From the NCBI GenBank assembly GCA_022842065.1, contig JALHQH010000019.1, positions 62,001 to 126,000 on the forward strand: 64,000 bases of DNA. The letters run 5' to 3'. The position numbers were made by a program, and so were the translations under genes. The DNA comes from Caldilineaceae bacterium (GTDB taxonomy: Bacteria; Chloroflexota; Anaerolineae; Caldilineales; Caldilineaceae). Numbering within the stretch: position 1 is the first letter of the stretch; the number at the start of each line of letters is the position of its first letter. This document shows positions 17,012 through 27,118 of the stretch, in pieces. Below the pieces are notes generated by a model, which worked only from the letters and a program-made list of their open reading frames with translations, ran no database searches and had not been told where the DNA came from.

Positions 17012-19090
17012 CTAAGCATCCTCATTACAGGCAGCAATTAAGGCCTGCACCACCTGTGCAGCCTGTGCCGCCGGCAGCCGCACGCGGATCGCGCTTTCAT
17101 TGCCTTCGGGCACAGGGCCAAGATCAGCCGGATAGAGCAGACGGATCGGCGTTGCCTCTTCTTCACGCCAATGGTTGAGCGCCAACAATTGCACCATGTC
17201 GCCCATGGCCTCATCGTTGGGATCAATCCAGGTGGCAATGGCATAGGGCGTGTTAAAAGCGATGCCCCGTTCGGCAGCCCGGCCGTTTACCTCAATCGCC
17301 CGTTCCAACCCCCAAAAAACCATGTGCCCTTGGCCCGTTGTCGCCAAGTCAAAACACAACACCTTGCCCTGTACACAGGGGGTGAGTGGTAAACTGGCAT
17401 AGGTCAGACGAAAGGCAGCCGCTTGGCCGGCAAACCAGGCGCGCGCATCAGCACTGATCTGGTCCAGGATGGGCATAGCCACGGCAACCCAGCCTTCGCC
17501 ATCGGGGGGAGGTTGGCGCACCGTGTCGGCAATGGCGTCGTAGATCACCTTGAGCAACCCCTGGCTGACATTTTCCTCTTCCGCTGTTACCCCGACCGCG
17601 GATTGGATGGGATCACGCGTACAGAGCGCGGCAATCCGGCCCCAGAAGAGGTCAACTTCATCAACACGATGCCCCCAAAAATAGGCCCAGTCGCCGCCGA
17701 GCGTGACCTGAACGCCAAGCTGCAATAGATCGGGCAGCCGTGCCCAATTTGCCTGGTGACGGTTGAGGAGGGTTACCGTTGCGCCGGCCCGCTGCCAACG
17801 CGTTACGGTGGCAAGCAGGGCGGTGGTACTGGCACCATCCGGGCGGTCGCCGATGACGACTAGCTGTGTAAAGTGCTCAGGGGTGAAGTCAGTCAAGCCC
17901 TCCTGCCACAGCCAGGTAGTTGCCCCGTGGGTATCGGGGTAGACGAGGAGTTCGACCCGATAGCCGGCCGCGCATAGCTGTTTGTGACTGAGCGCCGCCA
18001 TCACCAGACTATGCGGGTCAAATGGGGCGACCAGCAGGGCGGCTGGCAGCGGCGGGTGGGTGGCCTGGTTGCTGTTACCGCGGCCCAACACGGTCGCTGG
18101 CGGCTCGGTGTGGGCCACAGACGGCTGGCTTGGACATTTGAACACCTGGATCGTGCAGGGGATGGGGGTCTCGGCGACATCTTTACGCAGCGCGCCAATG
18201 TGATAGCTGGCTTCGACCACCGTTTGTTCCTGGACAAAAACCTGGAGGTGAAGAGCCGGTGTACAACAGATGCGAATGCCGAGAATGGTGGCCAGGTCAT
18301 CCATGAAAGCGATTTCGTGGGGAAAGAAGAGTTCCACCACGCGTTTGAACTTAGCCCCATAATCGACCCGGCGGTAGTCACTATCCAGGGCATCGGCCAC
18401 GCGTAAGACCGACGCCGCTAATCCGGTACGGATGGTTTCGCCGTACAATTGATCGGTGCGGGCCGGGTCATATTCCTTCCGATGCCAGCGACAGAGCAGC
18501 CCGATTAGCGCCGCCTCGCCGGTGCTAAAGGGGAGTTGCCCCGTGGCGACCAGCTTTGTCACCGTCTCTTGGCTAATGATGTGATGGCGTGTGCGATCGA
18601 TGATATTGCCCACATCATGAAAGAGCGCAGCCGCACGCAACACATGTTGTTCGTTGGCGGTCAAGCCCATGACATAGCCCAATTGGGTGGCAAAGGCTTT
18701 GACCCGCAACACATGGTCAGGACCGTGGTCAGTGAATTCGCCCAGTTTTGCTCTGGCAAATTGGACAATCGGCACAGCAGTCCGCAGGGTGATGATCTCT
18801 TGCGCCGAATAAAGCCGGCTGGCCGTCTGTAATGCCGGCCAGAGGCGGGCAGGCAAGGTGCGGCGGCGGGTGTGCCCAGGATTGGCTGCGAGCAGACCAT
18901 CCGCAGTCAACCGCACCCGCCCACTCGTTTGCAAGTTCGCCAGCGCCGACTGCACCGCGGTTGGATCAAGCGCCAGGCGCGCAGCCAATGCCCCCGGCAT
19001 GATAGCACCCTCGCGCAGCAAATAAACCATAATCGTGCGCTGGAGCGGGGGCAGCGCCAGCAAATTTAAGGCTGGCGAAGTCGTTTTCAT
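17012..19090 (-). CDS. wHTH - HD-domain protein with a long unknown C-terminal region
   Basis: 692 residues. Residues 12-66 form a MarR/ArsR-like winged helix (LQRTIMVYLLREGAIMPGALAARL). Residues 115-225 are an HD metal-dependent phosphohydrolase domain: His126 in DHGPDHVLRV and His158-Asp159 in AALFHDVGN, the layout seen in Ppx/GppA-associated or dGTPase-like HD proteins. The remaining 360 residues (about 330-692) contain alternating alpha/beta motifs (LLVAPFDPHSLVMAAL, LVVIGDRPDGAS) that I do not recognise. The gene starts 8 bp after the stop of the MinD-like ATPase gene, so they form an operon. It could act on a nucleotide or polyphosphate signal and link this to DNA binding. Confidence 0.78.
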   Translation of the reverse strand: MKTTSPALNLLALPPLQRTIMVYLLREGAIMPGALAARLALDPTAVQSALANLQTSGRVRLTADGLLAANPGHTRRRTLPARLWPALQTASRLYSAQEIITLRTAVPIVQFARAKLGEFTDHGPDHVLRVKAFATQLGYVMGLTANEQHVLRAAALFHDVGNIIDRTRHHIISQETVTKLVATGQLPFSTGEAALIGLLCRWHRKEYDPARTDQLYGETIRTGLAASVLRVADALDSDYRRVDYGAKFKRVVELFFPHEIAFMDDLATILGIRICCTPALHLQVFVQEQTVVEASYHIGALRKDVAETPIPCTIQVFKCPSQPSVAHTEPPATVLGRGNSNQATHPPLPAALLVAPFDPHSLVMAALSHKQLCAAGYRVELLVYPDTHGATTWLWQEGLTDFTPEHFTQLVVIGDRPDGASTTALLATVTRWQRAGATVTLLNRHQANWARLPDLLQLGVQVTLGGDWAYFWGHRVDEVDLFWGRIAALCTRDPIQSAVGVTAEEENVSQGLLKVIYDAIADTVRQPPPDGEGWVAVAMPILDQISADARAWFAGQAAAFRLTYASLPLTPCVQGKVLCFDLATTGQGHMVFWGLERAIEVNGRAAERGIAFNTPYAIATWIDPNDEAMGDMVQLLALNHWREEEATPIRLLYPADLGPVPEGNESAIRVRLPAAQAAQVVQALIAACNEDA

Positions 19091-19098
19091 AGCAGCTC

Positions 19099-19863
19099 CT
19101 AGGCCAGCAACTGGTCGGCGACACTGCGATACAACGTGGTCAACGCATGATTTGGGTAGTGTACGACAAAGATGCCATTGCTGGCCAGGGTCATCATCTC
19201 ATCGGCATGGGGCAGCACTGCGGCTACGGTACAATCAAAGGTCTGCTCGACCCGAGCTTGGACCTCGGCTGGGGCAAAAGCGGCCGGCGTTTTATTGACG
19301 AGCAACAGCAAGCGCGGCACATCCAGCGAGCGGGCGACTTCCACCGTGACGCCAGTGCCTTCATAGTCCTGTTGATCCGGCCGCATGACAATCAGCAGCG
19401 CGTGCGAGATGGCGAGCGAAAAGAGCGTCTCCTCATTGAGGCCGGGGTGGGTGTCGATCAAAAGCAGATCCAGTTTTAGCTCGCTGATTAGGTTGCGAAA
19501 GCCTTCCGTCAACTTGCTCACATCATAGCCTTCGCGCAAGACATTAACGATGGCATCGGCCTGAATGCTGGAAGGGATCAGGTAGAGGCAGCCGGCGGTG
19601 GGGCTTTCGCCTTTGATGACCACATCAGTCACATCATGTGCAGCCTGTTCAATTGAACAGCGACCCCAGAGGTAATCGTTGAGAGAGTAACCAACATTCT
19701 GGCCCGCCAGCCCAAAGAGCACATGAATGCCCGGCGATTGGATATCCGTGTCGATAATACCGACGCGCTTGCCGGCAGCCGTAAAGAGTGCAGCCAGATT
19801 GGCGGTGGTGTTCGATTTGCCGGTGCCGCCACGAAAGGAGTGAATTGAGATGATCTCGGCCAT
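19099..19863 (-). CDS. MinD/ParA-like ATPase with an Arg-substituted deviant Walker A
   Basis: 254 residues from the ATG at 19863, preceded by AAAGG; upstream in-frame starts lack a site. The P loop is FRGGTGKSNTTAN (Lys16), with DTDIQSPGIH as switch I and LLIDTHPGLNEET as Walker B. In MinD/ParA proteins the first glycine pair is normally preceded by a signature lysine (KGG); here it is Arg11. C-terminal membrane-targeting or DNA-contact helices are not evident. The position as first gene of an operon with the HTH-HD protein suggests the pair works together. Chromosome partitioning is unlikely without a ParB. Confidence 0.85.
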   Translation of the reverse strand: MAEIISIHSFRGGTGKSNTTANLAALFTAAGKRVGIIDTDIQSPGIHVLFGLAGQNVGYSLNDYLWGRCSIEQAAHDVTDVVIKGESPTAGCLYLIPSSIQADAIVNVLREGYDVSKLTEGFRNLISELKLDLLLIDTHPGLNEETLFSLAISHALLIVMRPDQQDYEGTGVTVEVARSLDVPRLLLLVNKTPAAFAPAEVQARVEQTFDCTVAAVLPHADEMMTLASNGIFVVHYPNHALTTLYRSVADQLLA

Positions 19864-19966
19864 GCGGTTGCCTTTCTGAGTTGGTGCTGACATAGAGTAA
19901 AACAGATGATAGCAATGAATCGTCAAAAAAACGTCAGAAAATTTATATCACATCTTGCCATATAAA

Positions 19967-19996
19967 GATAGCCGACCTCGTTAGAGATCGGCTATC
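19967..19996 (-). terminator. Intrinsic terminator of the giant ricin-lectin gene
   Basis: A 13-bp stem with one mismatch and a 4-nt loop (GATAGCCGA.../...TCGGCTATC) stands 35 bp after the stop at 20031. It is followed on the minus strand by TTTATAT. Confidence 0.8.
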
Positions 19997-20030
19997 TGGT
20001 ACAAAGGTCTAATGAGGGCGTTACCGTAGG

Positions 20031-23000
20031 CTACTGGCTGTTCTCGATAGCATCGGGAATGGTGTCATCATCAGAGTCGAGATCGCGATGATTGGGCAGT
20101 CCATCCTGATCGCTATCAAGATTGGGGTCACAACTCAGCAGGCGATTGAAGGGTAGTTCAGTTTTACTAAAAGAAGAGCCACTCCACTGTACAGCGGCAA
20201 GCGTATTCGCACTACCATAAGCACTATAAAGCAGTTGGAAACGGTGAACCCCCGCATAGAGATGTACGGTGCCGCTGCGCTCCGTCAGCCCATGTAAACC
20301 GTCATTGTTGACGATCAGCCGCTGGTTGAGCCAAAGTTGCGAGCCATCATCAGAATTTGTAAAGAAGGTATAAACACCCTCTTCCGCGATCCACAGATAA
20401 CCGCTATAGCGAATCCCATAGTCGTTAGGATCCTGGGGCGTAAACTGGCTTTGCAACGCGCGGCTATCAAAATTGGTGACCACCCCTTGGCCCAACGCCC
20501 CACTCACCGGCAGATTTTTTAGCGTAGTGCCCGCCACGGCTCCATCATAGAATTCATAGTTGACGCTGCCAAGATTGCGGCACATTTCAATCCGGTCGGA
20601 TAGACTATCACCATCACTATCCTGCTCATTGACCTGCAGCGTGATATTATCAACCAGGAATGCACCACTATCAGCCCGGAAGAGGAGATCATAGTAGGCA
20701 GTGCCAGGGGGCGCAGTGGCCGTAAAGATAATCCGTTGCCAAGTTGTACTGTTTACGGCCTGGGCGGTCTGACTAATTTCGAGGGCATCACTGCCAACAA
20801 AGATCAGATAAGCGGTGCCCACACCCTTGACCCAAGCGCTGGCAACGACTGGAATTTGCGGGCTAATCAGATCGCGGTAGGCGACGGTCCTACCGGTGGC
20901 GACTGCCGCTGCGGCGTATTGACCACTCCGGGCCTCACTCGTCAGTGCACTGCCATTGCCGTTCGTGAAGATATCCAAACTATTCTCTTCGAAGTCGGTG
21001 ACGGTCGGTTCGCCAACGGGCACCAGATTGAAACGTTGGGTCGTCACCACGCTACATGGCAATTGGGTGAGCGGTGCGCCCGCCGTCGCAGTTGCGCTGC
21101 TGAGATCTAGACATTTGTTACTGTGTAACGCCACCAGTTGATAAGAGCCATCTACCTGGGGCACCAGTTTCCACTGTTGTTGGATCCCACTGTAATCATC
21201 CCATTGTTGAAGATTCGCCCCATCGGCAATGCTACTACCCGCAACCTCCAGCACTTTGTTACTGTTGAAATTGATCACTTTGTAGTAGCTGTTTGCCAGC
21301 GGCAGGATCCGCCACTGTTGGGGGGTTGCCGTACGATCACAGCTGCCCAGTTGCACCTTACCGCCGTTGCTCAAACTCGCCCCGGCCACCTCGACACAGT
21401 TGTTGCGCTGAAGCGCTTGGAGTAGGTAGAGCCCCTTGGCCGCCAGCGCGACAGGGAATAAACGGATGCGTTGCTGATTGCCCGTGCTACAGGCAACCTG
21501 GCGCAGATTAGCACCATCATAGCCTACACCATCAGCCACTTCGATACATTTGTTGCTATGCGCCGCGACTAACTGATAGGAGCCATTACCAACCCCAACC
21601 AGCTTCCACTTTTGATGGTGACCACCAGTTTCGTCCCCCTGCTGCACAGTGGCACCATCGGCAGTGCTACCGCCGGCGACCTCCAACACCTTACCACTGT
21701 TAACATTGACCACTTTGTAGTTATCACCACCAAGGGCGACCAACTGCCATTGTTTGCTCTTCTGGGTCGAATTACAATTCCACTGCTGAACCGCGGCACC
21801 ATTACTTTGGCTGGCGCCTGCCAAATCCAGACATTTATCGCTATGCACCAGTTGCATGGTGTACAAACCTTCGGCCACGCGCTGGCTACCAAGCCCAGTT
21901 GGCAGCAGTTGGAAGCGCTGCTGTGGGGCACTGCCACAGAAATTTTGCCTGAGTTGGGCACCATCACTCGTCGCGCCATCGGCCACCTCCATACAGCGGG
22001 TGCTATGGAGAGCCACCAGTTGATAAGTGCCATCGGTCTGCGCGACTAGTTGCCACTGTTGATGGCTTGCGCCGGTATCGTTCCCCTGTTGCAGGTTGAC
22101 GCCATCGCTCAGGCTACCCGCGGCGACCTCTAACACTTTGCCGCTATTGCGATTAACCAGCTTATAGTTACCACTCGCTTGGATGACAAATTGCCATTGC
22201 TGGGCTTTGGTGGCCGCATCACAGTGCCATTGTTGGACGGCAGCACCACTGTCGAGGCTGGCGTCTGCCACCGCCAGACATTTGCCGCTCTGCACCCCTT
22301 TGACGGCGTAAACCGCTTCCGCCGGTTGGGCAATCGAAAGGAAGTAAAAGCGTTGATTGGTCCCCGTACCGCAATCTTGTTGAATGAGCCGCGTCCCATC
22401 GGCCTGCCCAGCCCCGTAAACATCGGCACATTTGTTGCTGTGCGCGGCGATCAGCAGGTAGGCCCCGCCCCCTTGCGCCACCAGTCGCCATTGTTGGCTG
22501 ATGAGGCCACTATCATCCCCCTGGGCTAAATCGACAATGGAATTGAGGTTGCCCCCCGGCACTTCCAACACCTTGCCACTGTTGAGATTAACCAGTTTGT
22601 AATAACCGCTCGCCAACATCACGGGTTGCCACTGTTGCTGTTTCAGCGCCGGATTACAGCCATTCTGTTGCACCTGGCTGGGGGCAGCCACACTGGCACC
22701 GGCAATCTCTACACATTTGCCGCTATGGGCCGCTTTGATCGTATAGGCGCTTTCCGGCAGCAGGTCCACGGCGGTAAGCGTGAAGCGTTGATTAGCGTTG
22801 GTGGTACAGGTTGCCTGTTGTACGCCAGCCCCAGCCACAGTGGCTGCCCCGACAACATCAACACATTTATTGCTGTGTACAGCCCGCAGTTGATAGGTGC
22901 CATCCCCCTGTACAATGATTTTCCACAACTGGTTATCGCTAGTCAGGTACTCCCATTGGCGCACCGTCGCCCCGTCTGCTAGGTTATTGTCAGCAACTTC

Positions 23001-26000
23001 GAGCATCTTACCACTATTGAGATTAACCAGGCGATAATAGCCGTCGTTCATCGCCAGCAATTGCCACTGTTGATGGCGCGCCATGGGATTACAGAGCCCT
23101 TGTTGGGCAGGCGTACCCGCCGTGGGGTTGGCCCCCGCGACCTCTAGACATTGGCCGCTGTGCAGCGCGCTGATGGTGTATAGCCCTTGGGGCACCATCG
23201 GCAGCGGCGTGAGGGTGAAGCGTTGATTGGCATTTGTCGTACAGGGCGCTTGTTGCAGATTAGCGCCACTGGCAATTGAACCGGCGACAACATCAGCACA
23301 TTTGTTGCTATGCGCAGCCACCAGTTGATAGGTGCCATCACGGTGGGTGGTGACTTGCCATTTCTGATTGCTGCCCGCCACATAATCATACTGTTGTAGA
23401 TTTGCGCGATCGGCTATACTGCCACCGGCGACTTCCATGACCTTGCCACTGTTGCGGTTGATCAGCTTATAGAGGCCATCACCGACCAGGGTTAGATACC
23501 ACTGTTGCTGCAATGCGGTGGGATCACACCCGCCCTGTTGGATATTGGCACTGATATTCAGGCCGGCACCAGCAACTTCCAGACATTGACCACTGCCGAG
23601 CGCGGTGACCGTGTAAAGCCCTTCTGCGGCTAACTGCAAGGGCAGCACGACGATGCGTTGACTTGGGGTCAATAGACAGGCGACTTGTTCCAGGTTCGCC
23701 CCATTACTCATCGAAGCGCCGGCGATCCCTGCGCACTTGTTGCTGTGCACTGCTACCAGTTGATGGGCACCATCCTCCTGCATGACAAAACGCCATTGTT
23801 GATGGGCACCATTACGATCCTCGGTCTGTTCGACATTCGCCCCATTGGCAGTGCTGCCGCCATCCACTTCCATCACTTTACCGCTATTGGCGTTGATCAA
23901 TTTATAGAGGCCGCGACTAACCGCCACGATCTGCCACTGTTGTCCAATTGCGCTCACAGCGCAGGGCTCTTGTTCCACATTGGCGCCACTCAGGGTGCCG
24001 GTGACATTAAGACACTTCATACTATGCCCGACCGCTAGGCGATAAGTGCCGGCGGTGAGCGTATCCTCAGCGCTAAAGGTAAAGTACTGACCGCTGGTAA
24101 AGTTATATGCCCCACGACCACTTGTCAAGGGAATCTCAGTCACCCCGGTGGTAAAGGTTGGATCATTGCTGACCAACAGCAGGTTAGCAATCGCCGGTCC
24201 CTGAACCCTCACTGTCTCGACGGCACCGGTCGCTTGCACCTTCCAAACGCGGGTCATGCGATAGTAGTTAGGGATCGAGGGGGTAAAAGTGCTGGGTGCG
24301 TAAGCGATGCCAAAGCTGGGTGCGCCATTGTCGCTACCCCAGACGAGATAGCTCTTATCCGCCACAAAGGTGCTGGGATTGGCCCCATTATTGGCCGCGA
24401 TGGTGCCCAAGCCGATCACCGGTTGAAAGCCATCGTTGACCGAACGGGATTGCTTCTGGTTGAGCGCGCCCGCATCATCGCGACCGATGCCCGCGACGTT
24501 GTTGTGATAGGTACGGTTAGCGGTGTAGTCCCACACCTTGGTCGTGCCATTGGTAGCGAGATAGTCACCTTCAATGATGGTGGCGTCGCTGTCAACTGGG
24601 CGCAGGGTGACGCCATATTTGAGGGCCAGGTAGCTGTTGACCCGCTGGTTTTCGAGGGCACTCAACTTACGGTTGTAGATGATCCCTTCGTAGACCAGCC
24701 CTTGCCAGTCCTCGCCGCCACCATCACCCCCCATGCCCACATTCTGGCCATAGTAGGTTTGCTTCGCCACGGTCATGCTCACAGGAATGTCCTGGCCTTG
24801 GTAGGTAAAGCGCAGCCCATTATAGACACTATTATCCCCGCGCAGCCCCCAGATCAATGGTTTGAGGGTCGGCAGCGTCTCATTGTTAAACACATTCGCC
24901 AAGCCGCCCCCATCAAACCGGGCAAGGATGGAGGTACCATATAAGTCGATGGTCGGGTCATTATAGTTGTCGCCCATCGCAATCAGGCTGCGGATCCCGC
25001 CGGTAACATCACTCTCCCCCACCCCGATCATCGTCATGCCATCGGTGGTCTGGAGAATGCGGCTGGTGTTGCGCAGAAAGTCGTCGTTGAAACGCAGGGC
25101 GGGGTTGTAGTTGGTCCGCGCCAAGCCACTTTCATAGGTCGGCTGTTGGGAACCGGTCGGTTGGGTCAAGTGGAAATCGTTGCCACTGAGGTCGTTCCAT
25201 TGCGCCACGGCGGCACCTGGTGTCGTGGTCGAGAGACCACTGTCGGCACGCGTCCAGAAGCGCAGGCCGCTCACAACCCCACCCGGCGCAGTGACCGCGC
25301 GCCCAAAGGTAAAATACTCGCCAGTGGCAAAGTCAACGGTTGCGCTGCCGCCATTCAGGGGGCTCTCTCTTACCCCTCGGGCAAAGGTTGGATCGCTACT
25401 CACCAGCAAGTGTTGCCCATCGCGCGCTTGCACACTGACAGGACCGACTTGCCCCGTCTCCTGCACCTTCCAAACGCGGGTCATGCGATAGTAGCTGGGG
25501 ATGGAGGGGGTAAAAGTGCTGGGTGCGTAAGCGATGCCAAAGCTGGGTGCGCCATTGTCGCTACCCCAGACAAGATAGCTCTTGTCCGCCGCAAAGGTGC
25601 TGGGATTGGCCCCATTATTGGTCGCGATGGTGCCCAACCCAATCACCGGCTGGAAGCCATCGTTTATCGAGCGTGATTGCTTCTGGTTGAGCGCACCCGC
25701 ATCATCGCGCCCGATGCCGGCCACATTGTTATGATAGGTACGGTTGGCGGTGTAATCCCACACTTTGAGCGTACTGTTGGCGGCGAGGTAGTCACCTTCG
25801 ATGATGGTGGCGTCATTATCAACTGGGCGCAGGGTGACGCCATATTTGAGGGCCAGGTAGCTGTTGACCCGCTGGTTTTCGAGGGCACTCAACTTACGGT
25901 TGTAGATGATCCCTTCGTAGACCAGCCCTTGCCAGTCCTCGCCGCCACCATCACCCCCCATGCCCACATTCTGGCCATAGTAGGTTTGCTTCGCCACGGT

Positions 26001-26822
26001 CATGCTCACAGGAATGTCCTGGCCTTGGTAGGTAAAGCGCAGCCCATTATAGACACTATTATCCCCGCGCAGCCCCCAGATCAATGGTTTGAGGGTCGGC
26101 AGCGTCTCATTGTTAAACACATTCGCCAAGCCGCCACCATCAAACCGGGCAAGGATGGAGGTACCATATAAGTCGATGGTCGGGTCATTATAGTTGTCGC
26201 CCATCGCAATCAAGCTGCGGATCCCGCCGGTAACATCGCTGTCCCCCACCCCGATCATCGTCATGCCATCGGTGGTCTGGAGAATGCGGCTGGTGTTGCG
26301 CAGAAAGTCGTCGTTGAAGCGCAGGGCGGGGTTGTAGTTGGTCCGTGCCAAGCCGCTTTCATAGGTCGGCTGTTGGGAACCGGTTGGTTGGATCAGGTGG
26401 AAACCGTTACCACTCTGGTCATTCCATTGCGCGACGGTTGTGCCTGGTGTAGTGGTTGAGACACCACTGTCGGCGCGCGCCCAAAAGCGCAGGCCGGCGG
26501 CAACCCCACCGGGGCTGGGTGCTTGGGCCGCGGCGGTGGCTGGGGCACCCCATACCAGTGCGCCAGCGCGGCTGATCTGTGGCGCGAAATTGGGCCACCA
26601 CTCTGCCAGCCCAGCCGGCTGTACCACCGCCTGTATCATCACAGGTGTGGGTTGCAACACGCCAACTATAGCCGTAATGATGACGGCAAGGATCTGGGCA
26701 AAGATCACCAGTCCAGGCATCAATCCCTGTTGCGGAGCGGCAAGCCGGTTGCTAAATTGCCACCGGTTACCAGACTTGCCGACCGCTTGTCGGTTGAGGA
26801 GAGCGTGAGATTTTTGCGCCAT
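20031..26822 (-). CDS. Giant secreted multi-lectin: duplicated LamG-like modules, seven ricin trefoils, PA14, TSP3 end
   Basis: 2263 residues with a GGGAG site 8 bp before the ATG. A hydrophobic segment at about 33-55 is probably a late signal peptide or anchor. Two nearly identical about 400-residue units (about 105-505 and 510-915) contain a LamG-like jelly roll (WNDQSGNGFHL) and a second segment like that of Bacteroidota surface proteins (GIGRDDAGALNQKQSRS). Seven consecutive 143-residue ricin B-type beta-trefoils (about 921-1926) each carry three QxW-type subrepeats. A carbohydrate-binding-like sandwich (about 1940-2060), PA14 (about 2088-2225) and a Ca-binding thrombospondin type 3 tail (DSDQDGLPNHRDLDSDDDTIPD) follow. 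No catalytic domain is seen, so it is probably an adhesin or sheath component binding polysaccharide. It is paralogous to the gene at 33577-35946. Confidence 0.92.
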   Translation of the reverse strand: MAQKSHALLNRQAVGKSGNRWQFSNRLAAPQQGLMPGLVIFAQILAVIITAIVGVLQPTPVMIQAVVQPAGLAEWWPNFAPQISRAGALVWGAPATAAAQAPSPGGVAAGLRFWARADSGVSTTTPGTTVAQWNDQSGNGFHLIQPTGSQQPTYESGLARTNYNPALRFNDDFLRNTSRILQTTDGMTMIGVGDSDVTGGIRSLIAMGDNYNDPTIDLYGTSILARFDGGGLANVFNNETLPTLKPLIWGLRGDNSVYNGLRFTYQGQDIPVSMTVAKQTYYGQNVGMGGDGGGEDWQGLVYEGIIYNRKLSALENQRVNSYLALKYGVTLRPVDNDATIIEGDYLAANSTLKVWDYTANRTYHNNVAGIGRDDAGALNQKQSRSINDGFQPVIGLGTIATNNGANPSTFAADKSYLVWGSDNGAPSFGIAYAPSTFTPSIPSYYRMTRVWKVQETGQVGPVSVQARDGQHLLVSSDPTFARGVRESPLNGGSATVDFATGEYFTFGRAVTAPGGVVSGLRFWTRADSGLSTTTPGAAVAQWNDLSGNDFHLTQPTGSQQPTYESGLARTNYNPALRFNDDFLRNTSRILQTTDGMTMIGVGESDVTGGIRSLIAMGDNYNDPTIDLYGTSILARFDGGGLANVFNNETLPTLKPLIWGLRGDNSVYNGLRFTYQGQDIPVSMTVAKQTYYGQNVGMGGDGGGEDWQGLVYEGIIYNRKLSALENQRVNSYLALKYGVTLRPVDSDATIIEGDYLATNGTTKVWDYTANRTYHNNVAGIGRDDAGALNQKQSRSVNDGFQPVIGLGTIAANNGANPSTFVADKSYLVWGSDNGAPSFGIAYAPSTFTPSIPNYYRMTRVWKVQATGAVETVRVQGPAIANLLLVSNDPTFTTGVTEIPLTSGRGAYNFTSGQYFTFSAEDTLTAGTYRLAVGHSMKCLNVTGTLSGANVEQEPCAVSAIGQQWQIVAVSRGLYKLINANSGKVMEVDGGSTANGANVEQTEDRNGAHQQWRFVMQEDGAHQLVAVHSNKCAGIAGASMSNGANLEQVACLLTPSQRIVVLPLQLAAEGLYTVTALGSGQCLEVAGAGLNISANIQQGGCDPTALQQQWYLTLVGDGLYKLINRNSGKVMEVAGGSIADRANLQQYDYVAGSNQKWQVTTHRDGTYQLVAAHSNKCADVVAGSIASGANLQQAPCTTNANQRFTLTPLPMVPQGLYTISALHSGQCLEVAGANPTAGTPAQQGLCNPMARHQQWQLLAMNDGYYRLVNLNSGKMLEVADNNLADGATVRQWEYLTSDNQLWKIIVQGDGTYQLRAVHSNKCVDVVGAATVAGAGVQQATCTTNANQRFTLTAVDLLPESAYTIKAAHSGKCVEIAGASVAAPSQVQQNGCNPALKQQQWQPVMLASGYYKLVNLNSGKVLEVPGGNLNSIVDLAQGDDSGLISQQWRLVAQGGGAYLLIAAHSNKCADVYGAGQADGTRLIQQDCGTGTNQRFYFLSIAQPAEAVYAVKGVQSGKCLAVADASLDSGAAVQQWHCDAATKAQQWQFVIQASGNYKLVNRNSGKVLEVAAGSLSDGVNLQQGNDTGASHQQWQLVAQTDGTYQLVALHSTRCMEVADGATSDGAQLRQNFCGSAPQQRFQLLPTGLGSQRVAEGLYTMQLVHSDKCLDLAGASQSNGAAVQQWNCNSTQKSKQWQLVALGGDNYKVVNVNSGKVLEVAGGSTADGATVQQGDETGGHHQKWKLVGVGNGSYQLVAAHSNKCIEVADGVGYDGANLRQVACSTGNQQRIRLFPVALAAKGLYLLQALQRNNCVEVAGASLSNGGKVQLGSCDRTATPQQWRILPLANSYYKVINFNSNKVLEVAGSSIADGANLQQWDDYSGIQQQWKLVPQVDGSYQLVALHSNKCLDLSSATATAGAPLTQLPCSVVTTQRFNLVPVGEPTVTDFEENSLDIFTNGNGSALTSEARSGQYAAAAVATGRTVAYRDLISPQIPVVASAWVKGVGTAYLIFVGSDALEISQTAQAVNSTTWQRIIFTATAPPGTAYYDLLFRADSGAFLVDNITLQVNEQDSDGDSLSDRIEMCRNLGSVNYEFYDGAVAGTTLKNLPVSGALGQGVVTNFDSRALQSQFTPQDPNDYGIRYSGYLWIAEEGVYTFFTNSDDGSQLWLNQRLIVNNDGLHGLTERSGTVHLYAGVHRFQLLYSAYGSANTLAAVQWSGSSFSKTELPFNRLLSCDPNLDSDQDGLPNHRDLDSDDDTIPDAIENSQ
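24241..26512 (-). repeat. Near-identical in-frame direct duplication, period 1227 bp
   Basis: The segment 24241-about 25285 recurs at 25468-about 26512. Long stretches, for example about 24620-24900 against 25847-26127, are identical or almost so; differences cluster towards the ends and at scattered third positions. The period of 1227 bp equals 409 codons, so the copies encode the two LamG-like units of the giant lectin. Confidence 0.9.
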
Positions 26823-26889
26823 AAGATTGACTCCCGTCGAAGAAATTGGTCGTATCTCCGTTAGGATAATCGATTTTTTTGCTACACCT

Positions 26890-26909
26890 ATTGACAGTTT
26901 AATAACAAT
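26890..26909. promoter_or_regulatory. Conserved 20-bp motif upstream of the giant lectin gene
   Basis: ATTGACAGTTTAATAACAAT lies 68-87 bp upstream of the start at 26822, in the 296-bp divergent gap shared with the GGDEF gene. The same motif with one change (G for A) is found upstream of the paralogous lectin gene at 36083-36102. It contains TTGACA and an ATTG...CAAT dyad, so it may be a shared regulator site. In the plus orientation it could also supply a -35 for the GGDEF gene. The rest of the gap is A/T-rich with no other clear element. Confidence 0.5.
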
Positions 26910-27118
26910 CGTGTCATGTAGCCAAACCTTAATTTCCCAGTTATAGCCTTTGCCTTATTTGCGTAACCCTAAGCCACTTTTGACTGATCTTTACGTAATT
27001 AGGCAATTTAGCGTCAGTTGTCAGCCATTGTTAGTTTTTTTTGTGAGATGATAAGGTAAAGATTGGGCGCAAAGTATAAAATCTAAATGCAATCACATTC
27101 AACCAACACAAATAGCTT

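Noticed and set aside
19099..19863. ParA of a chromosome-partitioning pair
   Set aside because: No ParB-like gene or parS-like palindrome is adjacent; the partner is an HTH-HD protein.
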